Shown: one piece after another, positions 16,925 to 24,696 of the stretch
How positions within the stretch are numbered: position 1 is the first letter of the stretch
How the letters are laid out: the number at the start of each line of letters is the position of its first letter
Source of the DNA: Candidatus Hinthialibacter antarcticus
GTDB lineage: Bacteria; Hinthialibacterota; Hinthialibacteria; Hinthialibacterales; Hinthialibacteraceae
Direction of reading: 5' to 3'
DNA length: 64,000 nt
NCBI GenBank assembly: GCA_030765645.1
Contig: JAVCCE010000015.1
Coordinates: forward strand, 62,001 to 126,000
Notes under the pieces: generated by a model
The model's input: only the letters and a program-made list of their open reading frames with translations
What the model was told of the DNA's origin: nothing
The model's database searches: none
Translations under genes and position numbers: made by a program

Positions 16925-18595
16925 ATGTTTAAATCACGTCTGACCTGGATCGCAATCGCTTTTTTTGCGCTGGCGATTTTCTTGCTTCGCCAAGACATTT
17001 CCTATGATTCGTTTTTGAAACGCGACGCCCGCATTGACTTAACCGATGGAGCATTGGTCATGCGTCAGCAATATTTAGGCTTCTACTTAGGCGGAAAAAA
17101 AATTGGCTATAGCCGCTTTGTTCTCAAAGAATCCGGCCCGGAACTTCCCGACCCCGAATCACTCGGCCTGACGCAAGAAGACGTCAATCAAAACACCGAG
17201 GCCTACCAGAAGGCGATGGTCAAAGCCAGCAGCCAGACGGTCGATTACTATACCTTTCAATCCGACTCGCTCTGGGAAATTCAGGCGATGGGCATTCCAT
17301 TTGAAATCAAAGTCGAAAACGCCGGCACCGTCTTCAAAGACCTCTCCATGCGCACCTTTCGTTTTGTGTTTCAATCCAGCGGTCAGTCGATCCGCATCGA
17401 AGGCGAAGTCAAAAAACACGACGACGGATCAGCCGTTTTGACGTTGGTTACTCACTCGGAGGGCAGCGCGGTTGAAAAGAAAGTCGATCTTTCCGGCCCG
17501 GTGTATAGCACCGATACGGTCCACCTGCTGGCGGCTCGCGATGGGCTGAAGACCGGCGCCAATTACATCTACCCGGTTTATGACCCGCTCACCATGTCAC
17601 TCAGCGAAATTTCGGTCTCCGTCGAAGGCGAAGATGAAATCGAATTGAAAGACGGCAAAAAACAAAGCGCGTTTAAACTCATTCAAGACTACAAAGGCTT
17701 CAAAGCGACTTCATGGGTCGATCAAGACGGCGAAGTCTATCAAGAAAACAGCCAGGTCAGCGGCATTCCCTTCACGGCATTACGCGAAAGCGCCGAAGAA
17801 GCCGTAGACGCCGATTACAAAGCGCCCTCGTTTATGCCGGAACCGACCCCCAGCAGCGATTCGCTCGATTTGATCGACAATTCGCGGGTGCTGACCAATG
17901 TCCGGTTCCGCGATCCATCCGCAGTCGATGAAATGGAAACACTCATCACAGGAAAAGAGTTAGACGACATTCCGTCCGACGGCTATTTTCAAACCATCAT
18001 CGAACGCAACGACGATAGCATCAAAGTCAAAGCCCAGCGGTTGGATTATGAAACGGTTGTCCCGGCCCTGCCTCAACAGGCGCCGCCATACGCCGAAACC
18101 GATGACGCGTTAAAGCCATTTCTCGAAGACGACGCGCTGATTCAAGTATCAAACCCGCGCATCAAAGAAAAAGCGTTGGAAATCACAAGCAGCGCCGAAA
18201 ACGCGTGGGACGCGTCGGAAAAAATCGCTAAGTGGCTCTATCTAAATCTCGAAAAAGAGTTTCGCGTGACCATCCCGTCCGCGCTCGAAGTGTTAAACTC
18301 GATGAAGGGCGATTGCAACGAACACTCGACCTTGTTCACCGCATTGGCGCGTTCGATCGGCATCCCGACAAAGATCGTCGCCGGACTGGTCTATCAAGAC
18401 GACGGGTTTTATTACCACGCCTGGAACGAAATATACGCAAGCGGACATTGGCTGCCCATTGATTCGACCTTGTACCGCTTTCGTATGGACGCCGCCCATA
18501 TCAAGTTGGCGGAAGGCGCACTCGACTCACAGTCAAACATAGCGAAACTGGTTGGTAATTTGTCGATTGAAGTGGTTGATTACAAAGAACAGTAG
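16925..18595 (+). CDS. Transglutaminase-like domain protein, membrane-anchored or secreted
   Basis: 556 residues. An N-terminal membrane helix (LTWIAIAFFALAIFLL) is followed by ~380 residues of unassigned beta-rich sequence that begins with LGFYLGGKKIGYSRF, a module often seen before such domains. The C-terminal ~150 residues are a transglutaminase core: LEVLNSMKGDCNEHSTLFTA gives the catalytic Cys, GIPTKIVAGLVY the following strand, YYHAWNEIYASGHWLPIDST the His and Asp. Bacterial members are usually proteases or amidases rather than cross-linkers. It is divergent from the sulfatase-TPR gene, with about 120 bases between starts. The substrate is not known. Confidence 0.85.
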   Translation: MFKSRLTWIAIAFFALAIFLLRQDISYDSFLKRDARIDLTDGALVMRQQYLGFYLGGKKIGYSRFVLKESGPELPDPESLGLTQEDVNQNTEAYQKAMVKASSQTVDYYTFQSDSLWEIQAMGIPFEIKVENAGTVFKDLSMRTFRFVFQSSGQSIRIEGEVKKHDDGSAVLTLVTHSEGSAVEKKVDLSGPVYSTDTVHLLAARDGLKTGANYIYPVYDPLTMSLSEISVSVEGEDEIELKDGKKQSAFKLIQDYKGFKATSWVDQDGEVYQENSQVSGIPFTALRESAEEAVDADYKAPSFMPEPTPSSDSLDLIDNSRVLTNVRFRDPSAVDEMETLITGKELDDIPSDGYFQTIIERNDDSIKVKAQRLDYETVVPALPQQAPPYAETDDALKPFLEDDALIQVSNPRIKEKALEITSSAENAWDASEKIAKWLYLNLEKEFRVTIPSALEVLNSMKGDCNEHSTLFTALARSIGIPTKIVAGLVYQDDGFYYHAWNEIYASGHWLPIDSTLYRFRMDAAHIKLAEGALDSQSNIAKLVGNLSIEVVDYKEQ

Positions 18596-18630
18596 TTGAT
18601 CGTCCATACAACAGCGCCGGATTAGGGGGA

Positions 18631-18676
18631 GAGGAGGAGCCGCCGGTTCGGCGTTGGGGGGAAGCAGCTCCTCCTC
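18631..18676. repeat. Long GC-rich hairpin after the transglutaminase gene
   Basis: GAGGAGGAGC (18631-18640) pairs perfectly with GCTCCTCCTC (18667-18676). A smaller GCCG/CGGC pairing lies in the loop. It sits 36 bases after the stop and is flanked by G-runs. It looks like another dispersed GC-rich repeat rather than a classical terminator, as no T-run follows. The remaining ~145 bases to the next gene are AT-rich, with no clear promoter. Confidence 0.5.
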
Positions 18677-18821
18677 GGGGGTGCTTTCCAAAATGAATTA
18701 GAAAGACGATTACAATTATATAAATACTAAACATTAAGGTCAAGCAAAATTCTTACACTTTAAAAAAAATTGACGATAACTATTATAACTATCTGATTTA
18801 CTTGGAACTACAATTTACCCA

Positions 18822-19817
18822 ATGAACGATTTAAACCAAGCAAATGTACTGATTACCGGCGCAGGCGGCTTCATTGGCTCGCATTTGGTCGAAGCATTGG
18901 CCCCGTTGTGCGGTCGAGTCACCGCCATGATCCACTACGATGCGCGCCCCCATTGGAGCAACCTGGAATATCTTAGCGATGAGATATTGGACAACCTCGA
19001 AGTGGTCGCGGGCGATATCGCCGATCCCCATTTCGTCCGCAATTTGGTCAAAGACAAGACGCACGTCTTTCATCTGGCGGCGCTGATTAGCATCCCGTAT
19101 TCTTACAGCGCCCCATCGGCCTATTTTCAAACCAACGTCCAAGGCACGGTCAATATCGCCGAAGCCTGTTTGCGCGAAGACGTTCAACGTCTCGTGCATA
19201 CGTCCACCAGCGAGTGTTACGGCACTGCGTTGCGGACGCCCATCGACGAAGATCACCCCCTACAAGCGCAGTCTCCCTACGCGGCGTCAAAAATCGGGGC
19301 GGACAAAGTCATCGAAAGTTATTGCTGTTCGTTTGATTTGCCAGCCGTCACCGTCCGTCCGTTCAACACCTACGGGCCGCGTCAATCGGCCCGCGCGGTG
19401 ATTCCGACCATTATCAAACAGACGCTTTCCGACCAGCCCGCCATTCAACTGGGGTCGCTTTCGCCGCGCCGCGATTTGACCTTCGCCAGCGATACGGCGG
19501 CGGGCTTCATCGCGGCAGCGACCTCGACAGGCGTTGAAGGCGAGACCATCAACCTGGGCGTAGGCAAGTCGATCACCATTGGCGAACTGGCGCAAGCAAT
19601 CTTTGACGCGGCGGGAACCCAAAAAGAAATTCAATGTGACGAGAAGCGCATTCGCCCCGGCAAGAGCGAAGTGTTAGAACTGCTCAGCGATAATACCAAA
19701 GCCCGCGAACAATTAGGCTGGTCGCCGCAGGTTTCATTGCGCGATGGACTCAAAGAGAGTATAGAATTTGTTAAGCGGCATCCAGAATTTCACGATACCA
19801 ACCGGTTTGCATTGTAA
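18822..19817 (+). CDS. NDP-sugar 4,6-dehydratase/epimerase (LegB-like SDR)
   Basis: 331 residues, extended SDR family. VLITGAGGFIGSHLVEALAP is the NAD loop, HLAALISIPYSYSAP and NVQGTVNIAEACL are typical of 4,6-dehydratases, TSTSECYGTA gives the active-site Thr/Ser and SPYAASKIGADK the Tyr-x-x-x-Lys. RPFNTYGPRQSARAVIPTII and the C-terminal DNTKAREQLGWSPQVSLRDGL match NDP-GlcNAc-type 4,6-dehydratases (LegB group). It is followed after 11 bases by a nucleotidyltransferase and then an aminotransferase, so the three probably make an amino-deoxy sugar nucleotide for a glycan. Exact substrate is inferred, not shown. No strong ribosome binding site is visible. Confidence 0.85.
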   Translation: MNDLNQANVLITGAGGFIGSHLVEALAPLCGRVTAMIHYDARPHWSNLEYLSDEILDNLEVVAGDIADPHFVRNLVKDKTHVFHLAALISIPYSYSAPSAYFQTNVQGTVNIAEACLREDVQRLVHTSTSECYGTALRTPIDEDHPLQAQSPYAASKIGADKVIESYCCSFDLPAVTVRPFNTYGPRQSARAVIPTIIKQTLSDQPAIQLGSLSPRRDLTFASDTAAGFIAAATSTGVEGETINLGVGKSITIGELAQAIFDAAGTQKEIQCDEKRIRPGKSEVLELLSDNTKAREQLGWSPQVSLRDGLKESIEFVKRHPEFHDTNRFAL

Positions 19818-19828
19818 GGGATGGAAGA

Positions 19829-20539
19829 ATGAGAGCAGTCATCTTAGCAGGGGGAAAAGGCCGACGGCTCTATCCATATACCCTGGTTTTACCGAAACCG
19901 CTGGTACCGCTTGGCGAAATGCCCATCATCGAAGTGGTGATGAGGCAACTGGCGGCGCACGGTTTTGAACGAATTACCATCGCGGTCGGCTATCATGCCG
20001 AACTCATCATGGCCGTAATGGAAGACGGCAAAAAATGGGGCCTCGAAATTAACTACTCACTTGAAAGCAAGCCGCTGGGCACCGTCGGCCCGCTCAAAAA
20101 AATCAAAAAACTCGACGAGCCCTTTCTGGTAATGAACGGCGACCTGCTGACCGACATTCACTACGAAGACATCATGGCCTATCACAAACAACAAGGCTGT
20201 ATCGCAACCGTCGCCACCTGTAAGCGGCACGTCCAAATTTCGCTGGGCGTCTTGCAATACAATCAAGACAACCGCATCCACTCGTTTCAAGAAAAGCCCG
20301 AGTTCGACTATGACGTCAGCATGGGCGTTTATATTTTCGACCCGCGCATTTTAGATTATATTCCCGATGATGAACATTTTGGCTTTGATGATTTGATGTT
20401 GCGCTTGCTCGACGCCAAAGAAGACATCGCAGCGTTTCCCTTCAGCGGTCATTGGCTTGACATGGGAACGCCCGAAGACCTCACCCACGCCAGCGAAGAA
20501 TTTGAAAAACACCGAAAACGCTACCTCCCAAATGGTTGA
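19829..20539 (+). CDS. Sugar nucleotidyltransferase (NDP-sugar pyrophosphorylase)
   Basis: 236 residues, the single-domain size of RfbA/ManC-like catalytic cores. MRAVILAGGKGRRLYPYTL (nucleotide-binding G-G-x-G-x-R-L), LPKPLVPLGEMPIIE (Pro-Lys-Pro-Leu-Val), FLVMNGDLLTDIHYED (metal-binding Asp), FQEKPEFDYDVSMGVYIFDP (substrate site) and FPFSGHWLDMGTPEDLTHA (final metal Asp region) are all present. It activates a sugar 1-phosphate with an NTP, most likely feeding the dehydratase just upstream. Its last 8 bases overlap the aminotransferase start, so expression is coupled. Confidence 0.92.
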   Translation: MRAVILAGGKGRRLYPYTLVLPKPLVPLGEMPIIEVVMRQLAAHGFERITIAVGYHAELIMAVMEDGKKWGLEINYSLESKPLGTVGPLKKIKKLDEPFLVMNGDLLTDIHYEDIMAYHKQQGCIATVATCKRHVQISLGVLQYNQDNRIHSFQEKPEFDYDVSMGVYIFDPRILDYIPDDEHFGFDDLMLRLLDAKEDIAAFPFSGHWLDMGTPEDLTHASEEFEKHRKRYLPNG

Positions 20540-21674
20540 ATGGAAGATTTCCCTTTTTGAGCCGGACCTGACCCGCGACGATGAAGAAGCCGCCGTGCGG
20601 CCCATCCGCGAGCGCTGGTTGACCATGGGCGAGGCGACCCGTGAGTTTGAAGACGCCTTCGCCCTGCGCATCGGCGCCAAACACGCCATCGCGGTCAGCA
20701 GCGGCACAGCGGCGCTGCATCTCGCCCTGATGGCGGTCGGGGTCGGCCCCGGCGACAAGGTCATGCTGCCGTCGCTGACCTTTTGCGGATGCGCCAACAG
20801 CGTCCGCGTATTGGGCGCGACGCCTGTTTTTGTCGATATCGTTAGCGAGCGCGACTGGAGCCTCTCGCCTGCCGACATGCAAGACAAACTGACCGACGAT
20901 GTACGCGCCGTTATGCCCGTACACTACGCGGGCTTCGCCTGCCAAATGGATGATATCCTGCCCGTTGCGCAAACGAAAAAAATCTCAATCATCGAAGATT
21001 GCGCCCATGCGCTGGTGACAGAATCACAGGGAACCTATTGCGGGTGTTTTGGCGCGGTGGGCTGCTTTAGTTTTTTCACCAACAAAAACATGACCACCGG
21101 CGAAGGCGGTATGGCGACGACGAACGACGACGAACTCGCGGAGAAACTACGCCGCTTGCGCTCGCACGGCATGACCACGCTGACGCTCGACCGCTATAAA
21201 GGCCGCGCGATTTCGTATGACGTAACCTCTGTTGGATTAAACTATCGACTGGATGAAATCCGCAGCCGCATCGGCCTCAGCCAGTTGGGCCGCTTAGATG
21301 AGAATTTAAACAAACGAAAGCGCGTATACGCGTGGTATCTCGAACAACTGCTACCAGTCGATGAAATCATCATTCCATTTCAAGACCGCAACCCTGACGG
21401 CGCCGGGCTGCATATCTTCCCGATCGCGCTGCCGAAATCCATCAACCGCACCGAGTTTATCAATACGCTAAAGGCGGACGGAATCCAAACCTCGATTCAC
21501 TATCCGCCCATTCATCAATTCAGCGCTTACAGCGATTTTCGCGATTGCAACTGCCCGTTGACCGAAGACATCGCCTCGCGTGAAGTCACGCTGCCGTTTT
21601 ATCCGCAAATGACCAAGGACGATGTTGAAAACGTCTGCGCATCAATCAAAAGCGCTCTGGTCGCATTGCGATAA
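20532..21674 (+). CDS. DegT/DnrJ/EryC1/StrS-family sugar aminotransferase
   Basis: 380 residues from the ATG at 20532, chosen because the family begins with a strand such as WKISLFEPDLTRDDEEAAV and because the codon overlaps the upstream stop. PLP enzyme motifs: AVSSGTAALHLALMAVGVGP, EDCAHALVTE (the Asp on the ring nitrogen), SFFTNKNMTTGEGGM (Schiff-base Lys in NKN), SHGMTTLTLDRY and GLNYRLDEIRSRIGL. HYPPIHQFSAY closes the active site. It transfers an amino group from glutamate to a keto sugar nucleotide, the likely third step of this cassette. Whether it aminates C3 or C4 is not visible. Confidence 0.92.
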   Translation: MVEWKISLFEPDLTRDDEEAAVRPIRERWLTMGEATREFEDAFALRIGAKHAIAVSSGTAALHLALMAVGVGPGDKVMLPSLTFCGCANSVRVLGATPVFVDIVSERDWSLSPADMQDKLTDDVRAVMPVHYAGFACQMDDILPVAQTKKISIIEDCAHALVTESQGTYCGCFGAVGCFSFFTNKNMTTGEGGMATTNDDELAEKLRRLRSHGMTTLTLDRYKGRAISYDVTSVGLNYRLDEIRSRIGLSQLGRLDENLNKRKRVYAWYLEQLLPVDEIIIPFQDRNPDGAGLHIFPIALPKSINRTEFINTLKADGIQTSIHYPPIHQFSAYSDFRDCNCPLTEDIASREVTLPFYPQMTKDDVENVCASIKSALVALR

Positions 21675-21714
21675 TATTTCATACGTTTGTTGACTGCGGC
21701 AATCTTTAAAACCT

Positions 21715-21797
21715 GGTGAGGGCGAACCTCCTGGTGAGCCGCAATTGAATGAAAGCGCTTCGATATTAAGCGGCTCGGCGGGAGCCTCGCCCTCCCC
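21715..21797 (+). repeat. Paired-arm hairpin repeat, copy
   Basis: Left arm GGTGAGGGCGAACC-TCCTGGTGAGCCGC (21715-21741) and right arm GCGGCTCGGCGGGAG-CCTCGCCCTCCCC (21770-21797) are imperfect inverted copies with a GAAAGCGCTT core between them. The left arm carries the 'aacctcctggtgagcc' flavour and the right arm the 'cggctcggcgggagcc' flavour. It lies after the aminotransferase gene and before the convergent pseudopilin gene. Confidence 0.85.
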
Positions 21798-21858
21798 ACA
21801 TTATTCGATTCGTCAATGTAATTATGACCACATGTGCAGAAAAAAAAGAGGCGGGGTC

Positions 21859-22434
21859 TTAGTTGCCGTGCTGTTGAATCACGCCCCGGCTCATGATGCC
21901 GTTGGTGATGTTGTAGTCATACCAGAGGATGGTTTTGCCGCTTACCACGCCGCCGCTGACCGGGTCATAGCCAAACTCAAGCGTATACGGCCCCAGCGTA
22001 CTCATCATCCAACGCACTTCTTCGGGATTTTCAACCCGGTTCCAAAACATTTTCACTGGAGCATTGTTGATGTTTCTTAATGGCGTCCAATTATAAAACC
22101 AATAGCCGTGTTCCCACGAAAAGGGGCTGACGCCTTGCCCGATGTTCACATAAGCCACAGGCGTCGTGAGTTGAAATAAATTCGTCACATGGGTTGGCGC
22201 GATTAAAGTGGTAGAACCTTCGCCCGAATCTTGAATGGGCGGCATATCGTTCCAGTCGATCCGATATTGCAGAACAGCATTAACCATCGTCTTAATATCG
22301 GCCTGGCTGCGGGCGACCTTCGATTTGACTAACGCCATCTGAAAATTGGCAACAATGATCGCAGCGAGGATTCCAATAATGGCCACCACGATCAATAATT
22401 CAATTAATGTAAATCCACAAGCCCGTTTGCGCAT
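21859..22434 (-). CDS. Type II secretion/type IV pilin-like pseudopilin
   Basis: 191 residues from the ATG at 22434, preferred over 22461 because GGGGAG lies 6 bases upstream and the leader is then the short basic MRKRACG. The prepilin signature is clear: CGFTLIELLIVVAIIGILAA, with cleavage after Gly, a methylatable Phe and Glu5. The globular part has no recognisable PulG Ca-binding loop, but holds IKTMVNAVLQYRIDWNDMPP, a feature of many orphan prepilins in environmental lineages. No secretion ATPase, prepilin peptidase or secretin is in this window, so it must use machinery encoded elsewhere. Its exact role is unknown. Confidence 0.88.
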   Translation of the reverse strand: MRKRACGFTLIELLIVVAIIGILAAIIVANFQMALVKSKVARSQADIKTMVNAVLQYRIDWNDMPPIQDSGEGSTTLIAPTHVTNLFQLTTPVAYVNIGQGVSPFSWEHGYWFYNWTPLRNINNAPVKMFWNRVENPEEVRWMMSTLGPYTLEFGYDPVSGGVVSGKTILWYDYNITNGIMSRGVIQQHGN

Positions 22435-22634
22435 GTACCGCTCCCCGCGTTTTCCGTTCATACTGTATCATAATTATCAGAAAACGTGCCTACGCGATTT
22501 TTTTACATGACAACTTTTTACATTTCCGATACAGTTCTAGTGTTGACGAAAGTGGCGTCTTTGTGAATAGTCTAGTGGGGAAGACGCTGTATACCTCTTG
22601 GCGCATCAGCAATTCGCAATTTTAGGAGCCTATA

Positions 22635-23957
22635 ATGAAACTCCGCACACCCGTTACGCTATTTCTTTTCATCGCCTCTATTGCAATGACCGCCAACTCG
22701 TCCATTCTCTTTGAACGCGGAGATATTTTAAGCACCGGTTTACGCTCAACCGATATGGCCCTGGGCGATATTAACGGCGACGGTCACGAAGACCTCGTCT
22801 TTACCAATATGACCGAAAGCACCTACGGCATCGCCTTTAACAATGGTGAAGGCGCGTTTGGCGCGGTTACGACCTGGCAATTGCCTGACGGGCGCCTGAA
22901 CCCGTTGGCGCTTGATTGCGGCGATATTGACGGCGACGGCATAACGGATATCGTGATCGCTTACAACCAGACCATAGACAACTCGCCGCAACCGTTCCGC
23001 GACTCGGCGATTCTCGTCCTGTGGGGCAACGGCGACGCAACCTTTGAAGCGCTCGAACTGGGCATGTTCGGCGTCCCCTCATCAGTGTTGATTGAAGATA
23101 TTAACGCTGACGACCAGCCAGACTTAGTCATCGGCAATAACGGCGGCTTATTGTTTGACCTCGGCTTTATCGACCAGGTTGACCCGGGCATCGTCGTCTG
23201 GACCAACCAGGGCAACCGCAGTTTTAGCGCCGCTGACGAAATCGTCACCGAAGGCGCCGTGATCGAAGTCAAAGCGGCGGATATTAACAACGACGGCTTG
23301 GTTGATATCGTCGGTTCCAACCAAGGCATCCCCGAAATCACCCTCAGCCCGATTGGTCTGGTTCTAGCCCGCACCAAAATTTCGCTCTTCGCCAACTCTG
23401 ACGCTGGCTTGAGCAACACGGGCAGCGTTTCACTCGAACTCCCGCCCTGGGGGTTTGATTTCGCCGACCTGAACGGCGATGAATTCATTGACCTCGCCGT
23501 TGCGATTCTCGGCAAATCAGACTCACTCAACGTGTTAGAATTTTTGGGCACGCAAACCGCCGTGAAACTCTACCGCAACACGGGATTCGGCTTCACCTCG
23601 TTTGCCGACGTCAATACGCCGGGCGTCACCTTTTCGCCTATCATGCGCGACTTTGATCTCGACGGCGATGTTGACTTAGCTGTCACCGTTCAGGAAATTC
23701 AAGGCAACCTGCTGGTCCCCAGTTTGCGCATCTATGAACAGGTCGAAGAAGGCGTTTTTGTCGAGGTGGGTTCGTTAGCGGTCGAAGAAGAACCACGCTA
23801 CATGTTAACGGATGATTTTGACGACGACGGCGATGAAGACCTCGCGGTGCTGTGCATCATCGTCGATGGCGCCGACCCGACCGATACTGCCATCGGCCGG
23901 ATTTATGTGTATTTGAATCAAGCGGCGACAAACGTGGGGCAATGGGCGCTGTATTAA
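22635..23957 (+). CDS. Secreted FG-GAP/VCBS beta-propeller protein
   Basis: 440 residues. A signal peptide (about 1-22, LRTPVTLFLFIASIAMTANS) is followed by repeated integrin-alpha-like blades with Asp-rich calcium loops: MALGDINGDGHEDLVFTN, ALDCGDIDGDGITDIVIA, IEDINADDQPDLVIGN, AADINNDGLVDIVGSN, DLNGDEFIDLAVAI, DFDLDGDVDLAVTV and DDFDDDGDEDLAVLC. That makes about seven blades, enough for one propeller. It probably binds carbohydrate or protein outside the cell. It ends in VGQWALY, very like the VSDWTLY end of the large secreted protein at 33828. AGGAG lies about 9 bases before the ATG. It is a single gene. Confidence 0.9.
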   Translation: MKLRTPVTLFLFIASIAMTANSSILFERGDILSTGLRSTDMALGDINGDGHEDLVFTNMTESTYGIAFNNGEGAFGAVTTWQLPDGRLNPLALDCGDIDGDGITDIVIAYNQTIDNSPQPFRDSAILVLWGNGDATFEALELGMFGVPSSVLIEDINADDQPDLVIGNNGGLLFDLGFIDQVDPGIVVWTNQGNRSFSAADEIVTEGAVIEVKAADINNDGLVDIVGSNQGIPEITLSPIGLVLARTKISLFANSDAGLSNTGSVSLELPPWGFDFADLNGDEFIDLAVAILGKSDSLNVLEFLGTQTAVKLYRNTGFGFTSFADVNTPGVTFSPIMRDFDLDGDVDLAVTVQEIQGNLLVPSLRIYEQVEEGVFVEVGSLAVEEEPRYMLTDDFDDDGDEDLAVLCIIVDGADPTDTAIGRIYVYLNQAATNVGQWALY

Positions 23958-23991
23958 ACTCGCCCTTGGCTTCATCAATAAACGGCGTGTA

Positions 23992-24330
23992 CTAAGCCAT
24001 CAATTGGTCGATGGCTTCGAAATCCGACTTATAAATTTTCACGACTTGGTCGAGCCGAATCACGTCAAATAACTCGCGCATGTTGTCGTTGGGCGAGCAG
24101 ACGGCAAAGGTGCCGTTCACTTCTTCAACGCAACGCAACCCTTCCATCAATGAGCGGATGCCTGCGCTGCTCATATATTCGGTATCGGTAAAATCGACCA
24201 ATATCTTCTTGCCGCCGTCATCAACCGCCTTGGTGATGCACGCCGAAAAACTCTGCAACGCGGTTGCGTCAATGCGTCCCGCCGGCTTCACAATGGTCAA
24301 ATCGCCCTCGGTGCGAACTTCGATATTCAT
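23992..24330 (-). CDS. STAS-domain anti-sigma factor antagonist (RsbV/SpoIIAA-like)
   Basis: 112 residues from the ATG at 24330, which has GGAGGT 9 bases upstream; ATGs at 24339 and 24366 are in frame but fit worse. STAS motifs: MNIEVRTEGDLTIVKPAGRI, LVDFTDTEYMSSAGIRSLME (the D-S-S-G-like phosphorylation site, here M-S-S-A-G) and FDVIRLDQVVKIY. Such proteins are (de)phosphorylated on that Ser and bind serine-kinase anti-sigma factors. An RsbT-like ATPase is encoded at 53484, far away but in this window. The gene stands alone, so its partner is inferred only. Confidence 0.9.
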   Translation of the reverse strand: MNIEVRTEGDLTIVKPAGRIDATALQSFSACITKAVDDGGKKILVDFTDTEYMSSAGIRSLMEGLRCVEEVNGTFAVCSPNDNMRELFDVIRLDQVVKIYKSDFEAIDQLMA

Positions 24331-24606
24331 CTTGGCCATACCTCCATCAAAATTCCGTATACTCAATTCGCTTTAATCTTCGCTTTGTACTATGTATCAA
24401 ACAGTAAAACAGATTCCAATGCAACTAAGTTTTACATTATAAAGCGCTTTGCGCTGTTTCAGCAAGCAAAACCTCGATGTATTCGTTGAAATCGTCGAGA
24501 AACACTAAAAAAAACATACCTGGACCATAATTCACAAATACTTCTCCCGAATTCTTCGGGAAAGAGGATTCCCATAAATTATAATTTATAAAACTTAGAA
24601 ATAATC
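24331..24606. other. AT-rich intergenic part without a recognised gene
   Basis: This stretch lies between the divergent STAS gene and the promoter of the 559-residue orphan. It holds a TCCCGAA-TTC-TTCGGGA hairpin (24545-24561) and an AAGCGCTTTGCGCT stretch. I see no RNA gene, no credible reading frame and no repeat copy. Confidence 0.5.
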
Positions 24607-24636
24607 TTGACATTCAACTCCAGCCTTGGGTATAAT
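24607..24636 (+). promoter_or_regulatory. Consensus sigma-70-type promoter for the 559-residue orphan gene
   Basis: A perfect TTGACA (24607-24612), an 18-bp spacer and a perfect TATAAT (24631-24636). Few promoters match both hexamers exactly, so this one should be strong unless repressed. The operator-like palindrome starts 4 bases after the -10 box. Confidence 0.85.
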
Positions 24637-24640
24637 CAAG

Positions 24641-24667
24641 TTAACATGACTCACTTTATCATGTTAA
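24641..24667. promoter_or_regulatory. Perfect inverted repeat over the transcription start, candidate operator
   Basis: TTAACATGA (24641-24649) and TCATGTTAA (24659-24667) are exact reverse complements separated by 9 bases. The position, right after a perfect -10 box and across the expected +1, is where a repressor would block initiation. The 18-bp centre-to-centre spacing places the half-sites about two helical turns apart, fitting a dimer. The regulator is unknown; the gene product itself is one candidate. Confidence 0.8.
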
Positions 24668-24696
24668 TCATGTAAATTTGAAATCAGGATTCAAAG

